NCBI RefSeq assembly: GCF_008107445.1
Contig: NZ_VSLD01000007.1
Location: 107,552-171,551, forward strand
Direction: 5' to 3'
DNA: 64,000 nucleotides
Origin: Arthrobacter echini
GTDB lineage: Bacteria > Actinomycetota > Actinomycetes > Actinomycetales > Micrococcaceae
The translations under genes and the position numbers were made by a program. Under the pieces are notes generated by a model, which was given only the letters and a program-made list of their open reading frames with translations, made no database searches and was not told where the DNA came from. Of the stretch, positions 60,067 through 64,000 are shown one piece after another (position 1 is the stretch's first letter; every line of letters starts with the position of its first letter).

Positions 60067-61097
60067 TTGTGCCGCTGGTCGAGGACCTCGCCCACGTGAC
60101 GTCCGTTGCGACGGCGTGCGCCTTGCTGGGGCGCTCCAGGGCGTCTCATTACCGTGCTGCTCGCGAAGCCCAGCGTCGTGCCGGGGTGGTGTTCGGGCCC
60201 GAACCGGCACCAGTGCGTGCACCGCGGCCGACCCCACCGAACGCGCTCACCGATCCCGAGCGCGCGCGGGTGTTGAAGGTGTTGACCGGACCCCGGTTCG
60301 CGGACAAAGCCGTCGCCCAGATCTGGGCGATGCTGCTGGACGAGGGCACGTACCTGTGCTCGATGTCCACGATGCACCGCCTGCTACGCGAGAACCAGCT
60401 CTCCGGTGAACGTCGCCGGCAGGCGACGCACCCGCCGCGGAAGAAACCCGAACTCCTGGCCACCGGGCCAGGTTGGATCTGGTCGTGGGACATCACGAAA
60501 CTGAGGTCCCCGGTGCGCGGGGTCTACTACGACCTCTACGTCGTGATCGATATCTACTCCCGCTACATCATCACCTGGAGGGTCGCAGCACGCGAGGACG
60601 CCAAGATCGCCAGAACCATGCTCGACGACGCCATGAAAGTCCACGGGATCCCCGAGGCGATCCACGCCGACCGGGGCACCTCGATGACCTCCAAACCCGT
60701 CTCCCACCTGCTCCTGGACCTCGGCGTCGAGCGATCCCACTCCCGCCCCCACGTCTCCAACGACAATCCCTACAGCGAGTCGGCGTTCAAGACCTTGAAG
60801 TACGCCCCGGTCTTCCCCGAGACCTTCGGATCCCTCCAAGACGCCAGGGTCTTCTGTGAGGACTTCTTCGCCTACTACAACCACGAGCACCGCCACTCCG
60901 GCATCGGGTTACACACACCCGCCTCCGTGCATCACGGCACCGCCACCGAGGTCCGTGCTCAACGCCAGCACACCCTCGACGCCGCCTACACCACCCACCC
61001 CGAACGCTTCACCCGCAACCGGCCCCAAGCACCGAAACTCCCAACCGCCGCATGGATCAACCAACCCTCACAGGAGGCCCTCATACAGACCGCCTGA
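60063..61097 (+). CDS. IS3-family transposase OrfB (DDE integrase domain)
   Basis: A 344-aa transposase catalytic subunit of the rve/DDE type. The triad is visible: Asp in WSWDITKLRSP, Asp in IHADRGTSMTSK, Glu in NPYSESAFKTLKY. The N-terminal HTH-like part and central CSMSTMHRLLREN are IS3-like. Complete, without frameshift or stop, so the element may be active. Confidence 0.92.
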   Translation: MIVPLVEDLAHVTSVATACALLGRSRASHYRAAREAQRRAGVVFGPEPAPVRAPRPTPPNALTDPERARVLKVLTGPRFADKAVAQIWAMLLDEGTYLCSMSTMHRLLRENQLSGERRRQATHPPRKKPELLATGPGWIWSWDITKLRSPVRGVYYDLYVVIDIYSRYIITWRVAAREDAKIARTMLDDAMKVHGIPEAIHADRGTSMTSKPVSHLLLDLGVERSHSRPHVSNDNPYSESAFKTLKYAPVFPETFGSLQDARVFCEDFFAYYNHEHRHSGIGLHTPASVHHGTATEVRAQRQHTLDAAYTTHPERFTRNRPQAPKLPTAAWINQPSQEALIQTA

Positions 61098-61151
61098 AAC
61101 CAACTGTCTCACCAGCCTTGACACCTTCCGTCGAGCGCGCGAACAGGGGCC

Positions 61152-61388
61152 CTATCGTGATGCTCCGTAGTGATCGAACGCCAGCCGACATACTGTGACC
61201 ATGGCACACTTCTCACCGGCTGACACCCCGGGCTTGAGGTGGCTGAGGTGCTCGGCCAGCTTGTAGAAGCACTCTTCAGGCCCTGCGTCTTTCACAGCAA
61301 GTTTCACGACCGCGGACCGCATGAACTCATCGCATTGGTGAGATTGAACGCGCGGACGCGCGGACACCAGGAACATCGTCGGGCTCAT
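61152..61388 (-). CDS. Small hypothetical protein
   Basis: A 78-aa frame beginning MSPTMFLVSARP and containing CDEFMRSAVVKLAVKDAGPEECFYKLAEHLSHLKPG. It is on the same strand and 14 nt downstream of the 530-aa gene. The sequence looks protein-like but I recognise nothing. It ends 29 bp from the IS right end. Could be a small operon partner or a remnant. Confidence 0.3.
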   Translation of the reverse strand: MSPTMFLVSARPRVQSHQCDEFMRSAVVKLAVKDAGPEECFYKLAEHLSHLKPGVSAGEKCAMVTVCRLAFDHYGASR

Positions 61389-61402
61389 CATGAACCGCTT
61401 CG

Positions 61403-62995
61403 CTACGTTAATTTTAGGCCGATGTGGTCCACGATTATCCGCTTGTTCTCGGCGTCCGTGGCGAAGTAGATTCTCCCGCATTGTGATGGGGGGACCCCGT
61501 CATTTACCTTGACGTGCTGACGGCGAGAGTATTTTTCGTCCTCATAGTTGAAGTCTCGAAGGTTCTTCGGAATAGCATTGTCGTGTGGTGCAACTTTTAG
61601 GTCGTGATTCTGGCGGATCCAATCATCAAGATGACCGAGAGTCTTGTCTTGCCCGTCGTACAAATGCCGCGCAACTTCCGCCAGTTTTATCAAACTCTCC
61701 CTCATCAAGTCTAAAGTTTGGTAGTCCGGAGCTTTTTTCCATGCATTAAGAGCGTTTGGCGTGAAAGTGATAGCACCTTCCGCTCCTTTTTCTAAATGCT
61801 GACACAGTGCGTCAAGGGAATCTTTGTCCCCCGCAACAAGCCCCTCTGGAGCATCTCTGAGTTCAGGCTGGCTATCGGGACTTATTGACGATTCAGCATA
61901 ATCCGCGGTTATTTTGAATTGTTCGAGCTGGGCCTTGAGGAGAGCAACCTCACGCAAGCTCTCCTCAGCAGACTGCCCCGCAAAGACCCACTCGTCCTCA
62001 GCCGTTTTAAGTTGAGAAGCCAGCGCATCTCGTTCGGCGATTACCGCTTCCAATTGCTCCTGCACTGATCCCGAAGCCGCTGCCGTAGCAGAAAAACGGG
62101 CCAACTCCTTCATTCTCAACGATTGGGATGCCTGCCTTGCCTTTGTGAAAACCTCATCCCTCCCTCTGGTGAGAACAGACAAGGGTGCCACAAGAGCCAT
62201 CAGTTTGGATCGCACAGAATCTTTATTGGCACTGTTCACCAGCACGGGTGGAATCTCTAAGGCAACCGCCGTCGAGTCTGCCCACACAAGCACGCCACCA
62301 GAATAAGGAACTTCAACGGCGTCGTTTAATTCGTGCAGCAGTCTAGCAGCTTTGTAATCGAGAGTTACAACACGGACGAGACCAACAAGACGACTTGCCG
62401 CTTTTGCGGCAACCGCTTGGGCTTCGAGGGTGCGAGTATGAAGCAACAAAATGGGAAGGCGAGTATCGGAAGTGAGGGCGCGACTCAATTCTTCTACATC
62501 GCCGCCACTACGCACTTGCAAGTATTTGCCATCTTGAATTTGACCATCTACTCTCACAGATAAGCGAGAATCTTCGACCAGCATTGCGATGAAGGCAGGC
62601 TGAAGCAAGTCAACACTGGAGGCCGGGGTCAGGCCGGAAGTCGGAACTTCTCTAGCCATCGATACGCGAACGATACATGCCTCCCCCTCCACACCGACCG
62701 TTATCCGGGTAACAAAGATCGAATCATCCCGCGAAACGTCTTGTCGCTGTACGCGAGTTGCCCAGATTTCGCCGCCAGGAACGTGCTCCCACTCGACGGA
62801 CCGCTTGTTACCTTCTCGCCCATCTGGTAGGTGACGGGATCCGTTGACGAGGAATTCATCGCGCTCGATCCGAGTTTTGCATGTTGTCAGAATCCACTTG
62901 GAAATAGCTCCTAAAACAATAAAAGCGGCTTCACGAGAATTTTTCTCTTTCTCCCTAATTTCGACATCAAAGTTTGCAACATACAGAACCTGCAT
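61403..62995 (-). CDS. Coiled-coil protein of unknown function (low GC)
   Basis: A 530-aa soluble protein. The N-terminal 240 residues are mixed alpha/beta (MQVLYVANFDVEIREKEKNS, FVTRITVGVEGEACIVRVSM, LPILLLHTRTLEAQAVAAKAA). A coiled coil lies at about residues 280-360 (VQEQLEAVIAERDALASQLKTAEDEW). The C-terminal domain ends GRIYFATDAENKRIIVDHIGL, a compact beta-rich ending. No family is recognised. ATG 62995 has AAAGGAG at ideal spacing. Lower GC than the chromosome. It lies upstream, in the same direction, of the membrane-protein gene, now separated by the IS element. Confidence 0.72.
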   Translation of the reverse strand: MQVLYVANFDVEIREKEKNSREAAFIVLGAISKWILTTCKTRIERDEFLVNGSRHLPDGREGNKRSVEWEHVPGGEIWATRVQRQDVSRDDSIFVTRITVGVEGEACIVRVSMAREVPTSGLTPASSVDLLQPAFIAMLVEDSRLSVRVDGQIQDGKYLQVRSGGDVEELSRALTSDTRLPILLLHTRTLEAQAVAAKAASRLVGLVRVVTLDYKAARLLHELNDAVEVPYSGGVLVWADSTAVALEIPPVLVNSANKDSVRSKLMALVAPLSVLTRGRDEVFTKARQASQSLRMKELARFSATAAASGSVQEQLEAVIAERDALASQLKTAEDEWVFAGQSAEESLREVALLKAQLEQFKITADYAESSISPDSQPELRDAPEGLVAGDKDSLDALCQHLEKGAEGAITFTPNALNAWKKAPDYQTLDLMRESLIKLAEVARHLYDGQDKTLGHLDDWIRQNHDLKVAPHDNAIPKNLRDFNYEDEKYSRRQHVKVNDGVPPSQCGRIYFATDAENKRIIVDHIGLKLT

Positions 62996-63025
62996 CTTTC
63001 TCCTTTAAAAGCATCGCCAGTAGTT

Positions 63026-63334
63026 CTAGATATTCACTTTTCGACAGCTTGACGGCTGGCGCGTGCCCGATCCGGTTTGGAGGCCGAGTAGCTGCGAAAA
63101 TATGCGGTCTGCCGTTCGGTTTTCTTGGCGTTCTCGCGTGTATACCGAGGCCTGCTCGTACGTCCTGGCGATATACTCCTAGAGCTTCACCCGTTCCACC
63201 CGCCACTGGCCTCGGCCGCCAGTCTGAATCGCTGGCAGGTCACCAGACTTCACCAGCGCATACATCTGCGACTGGCTCACTGCGAGCTCCGCGACGACGT
63301 CGGGCAAGGTCATGAAACGGGGCTGATCGGCCAT
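63026..63334 (-). pseudogene. Helix-turn-helix (excisionase/MerR-like) regulator cut by TAG
   Basis: ATG 63334 reads MADQPRFMTLPDVVAELAVSQSQMYALVKSGDLPAIQTGGRGQWRVERVKL and stops at TAG (63179-63181). The same frame continues EYIARTYEQASVYTRERQENRTADRIF to 63026, matching the usual continuation of this actinobacterial HTH_17-type family (typically ...LEEYIAR.YEE). The stop sits where Glu (GAG) is expected. The 51-aa HTH part might still fold and bind DNA. Directly upstream of the low-GC 530-aa gene. Confidence 0.75.
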
Positions 63335-63448
63335 GGACCGATCCTAACGGGACCACCCGGGTTTAGCCGTGGGGTCAGCGCTCCTCCGGCTTCTTCCCTT
63401 GACGACACTGGCAGGAGCCTAAGTAGTCCGAGACATGGAGTATTCGCC

Positions 63449-63529
63449 CTACCGAACCTTCACGAGCTCGGCGCCCGTACTTCCCGGGCCGGCACAATCT
63501 GCCGAAGCGTCCATTGCAGGCTCAACCAC
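63449..63529 (-). CDS. Possible 26-aa peptide
   Basis: GTG 63529 with a strong GAGGAG 6 nt upstream begins VVEPAMDASADCAGPGSTG and stops after 26 codons. The ribosome site is better than the peptide; it may be a leader or a remnant. Weak evidence. Confidence 0.2.
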   Translation of the reverse strand: MVEPAMDASADCAGPGSTGAELVKVR

Positions 63530-63553
63530 GTGCAACTCCTCGCCGTTTGATTC

Positions 63554-63832
63554 CTAAGCTGGCTGTCTGTCGGCTAGGAAAGTTAGCGTCGCATCCAAGA
63601 GGTCCTCGAGGTCCCGTGCACTTGCGCTTCCAAAATCGATGTCGGCTATGGCCTGAAACCTGAGGGCGCCATCCCCATGGAATGCCGGACGTGTGCGTTG
63701 CCGGTTGTTCTTCACGCCACCCGGCAGAGCAGCTTCAGCGAAGCCGTGTCGAATAACCTGGTCCCAGTCGCCCTTCGGAGTCGGCCGTGAAGGCTTCTTG
63801 CGTCCCAGCAGGCCAGCGAGACGCGGATTCAC
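63554..63832 (-). CDS. Hypothetical protein
   Basis: A 92-aa frame from GTG 63832 (AAGGAG 12 nt upstream) reading VNPRLAGLLGRKKPSRPTPKGDWDQVIRHGF...DLEDLLDATLTFLADRQPA. The frame is open a little further upstream (TDHIDFRALKEHLQDV), so the real start may differ. No domain recognised; codon use resembles the chromosome. Confidence 0.4.
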   Translation of the reverse strand: MNPRLAGLLGRKKPSRPTPKGDWDQVIRHGFAEAALPGGVKNNRQRTRPAFHGDGALRFQAIADIDFGSASARDLEDLLDATLTFLADRQPA

Positions 63833-63872
63833 ATCCTGCAGGTGCTCCTTGAGCGCCCGGAAATCAATGTGG

Positions 63873-64000
63873 TCAGTAGTGCCCCATATGGTGGTGTAGC
63901 GCGGTTGCCGGGTTCATCATCGTGATGGACATGAAGGCGGCCACCGCGTGATCCTTCGAGGAAACTCTCACATCACACTCGAAAGGCATCATCACGATGA
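63873..64000 (-). CDS. Partial hypothetical protein at the window edge
   Basis: A frame entering from the right edge reads MPFECDVRVSSKDHAVAAFM and MNPATALHHHMGHY before TGA at 63873-63875. Only the last 42 codons are visible. Unrecognised; overlaps the possible upstream extension of the 92-aa frame. Confidence 0.25.
   Translation of the reverse strand, partial: IVMMPFECDVRVSSKDHAVAAFMSITMMNPATALHHHMGHY

Larger units (their letters stand above)
59561..61123 (+). mobile_element. IS3-family insertion sequence, apparently intact
   Basis: About 1.56 kb with orfA and orfB in the usual overlapping order. Imperfect terminal inverted repeats are visible: TGTGCGTCAGGCTGGGGTGA at the left against TGTCAAGGCTGGTGAGACAG (reverse complement of the right end). 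The last bases of each end and a target-site duplication could not be fixed. High GC, unlike the flanking genes. Confidence 0.8.

Noticed and set aside
52988..63334. Amber/opal recoding or programmed readthrough as the reason for in-frame TAG and TGA codons
   Set aside because: Many core genes in the window end at TAG or TGA, so these codons act as stops here. Three different gene families carry lesions and others have frameshifts and deletions; gene decay explains all.

Overview
The window reads as chromosome of a high-GC actinobacterium, most likely a Micrococcaceae member (Arthrobacter-like). The evidence is the strong GC bias, the actinobacterial set sigE-rseA-tatB, mrp and a DUF3117 protein, the dapE/dapD/dapC set, and gluABCD- and opp-type importers. 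From about 0.3 to 31 kb the gene content tracks the Mycobacterium tuberculosis Rv1165-Rv1232 neighbourhood: typA, fdx-dapC, dapD/dapE, LOG protein, tagA, DUF3117, O-methyltransferase/sigE/rseA/tatB, mrp and the MgtE-like protein. This is vertically inherited core chromosome. No rRNA, tRNA or CRISPR was seen.

Layout. 0.3-9.7 kb: DEAD-box RNA helicase, an orphan beta-class DNA methyltransferase, PHP phosphoesterase, aminopeptidase P, a general-stress membrane protein, then mgtE-like/DUF1003/mrp. 9.7-15.5 kb: tatB, rseA, sigE, O-methyltransferase, DUF3117, and an overlapping operon of a DivIVA-domain protein, tagA and a mannosyltransferase-like protein. 15.5-22.7 kb: LOG-family protein, glutamate importer gluABCD, divergent dapE/dapD, and a lysozyme-like exported protein. 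23.5-31 kb: galE, citrate synthase, dapC, 7Fe ferredoxin, small regulators and typA. 31-46.3 kb: a BCCT osmolyte carrier and two complete oligopeptide ABC importers; the second is split by an antisense PH-domain gene. 46.6-50.4 kb: VKOR/DsbA, a CmtR-like metal sensor with a CDF exporter, and a lipoprotein Cu/Zn superoxide dismutase, together an envelope redox and metal-stress block. 50.4-52.98 kb: a beta-helix protein, Nudix and GNAT.

From about 52.98 kb the character changes to accessory DNA. There is a cluster of toxin-antitoxin remnants (fitB/vapC, yefM-yoeB, higBA twice). Every toxin frame carries a nonsense codon, frameshift or deletion, while antitoxins yefM and higA are intact. Three related ~44-bp sequences lie upstream of three of these modules. 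Between them sits a fluoroacetate-dehalogenase-type hydrolase. From 57.5 to 63.0 kb two visibly low-GC genes (588-aa polytopic membrane protein; 530-aa coiled-coil protein) read in the same direction, separated by an intact IS3-family element. This pair is the best candidate for an undescribed system.

Regulation seen in the sequence: at least ten core genes carry TANNNT exactly 6 (once 7) nt before the start codon, the signature of leaderless transcription. Solute-binding-protein genes at the head of importer operons are each followed by a strong stem-loop.
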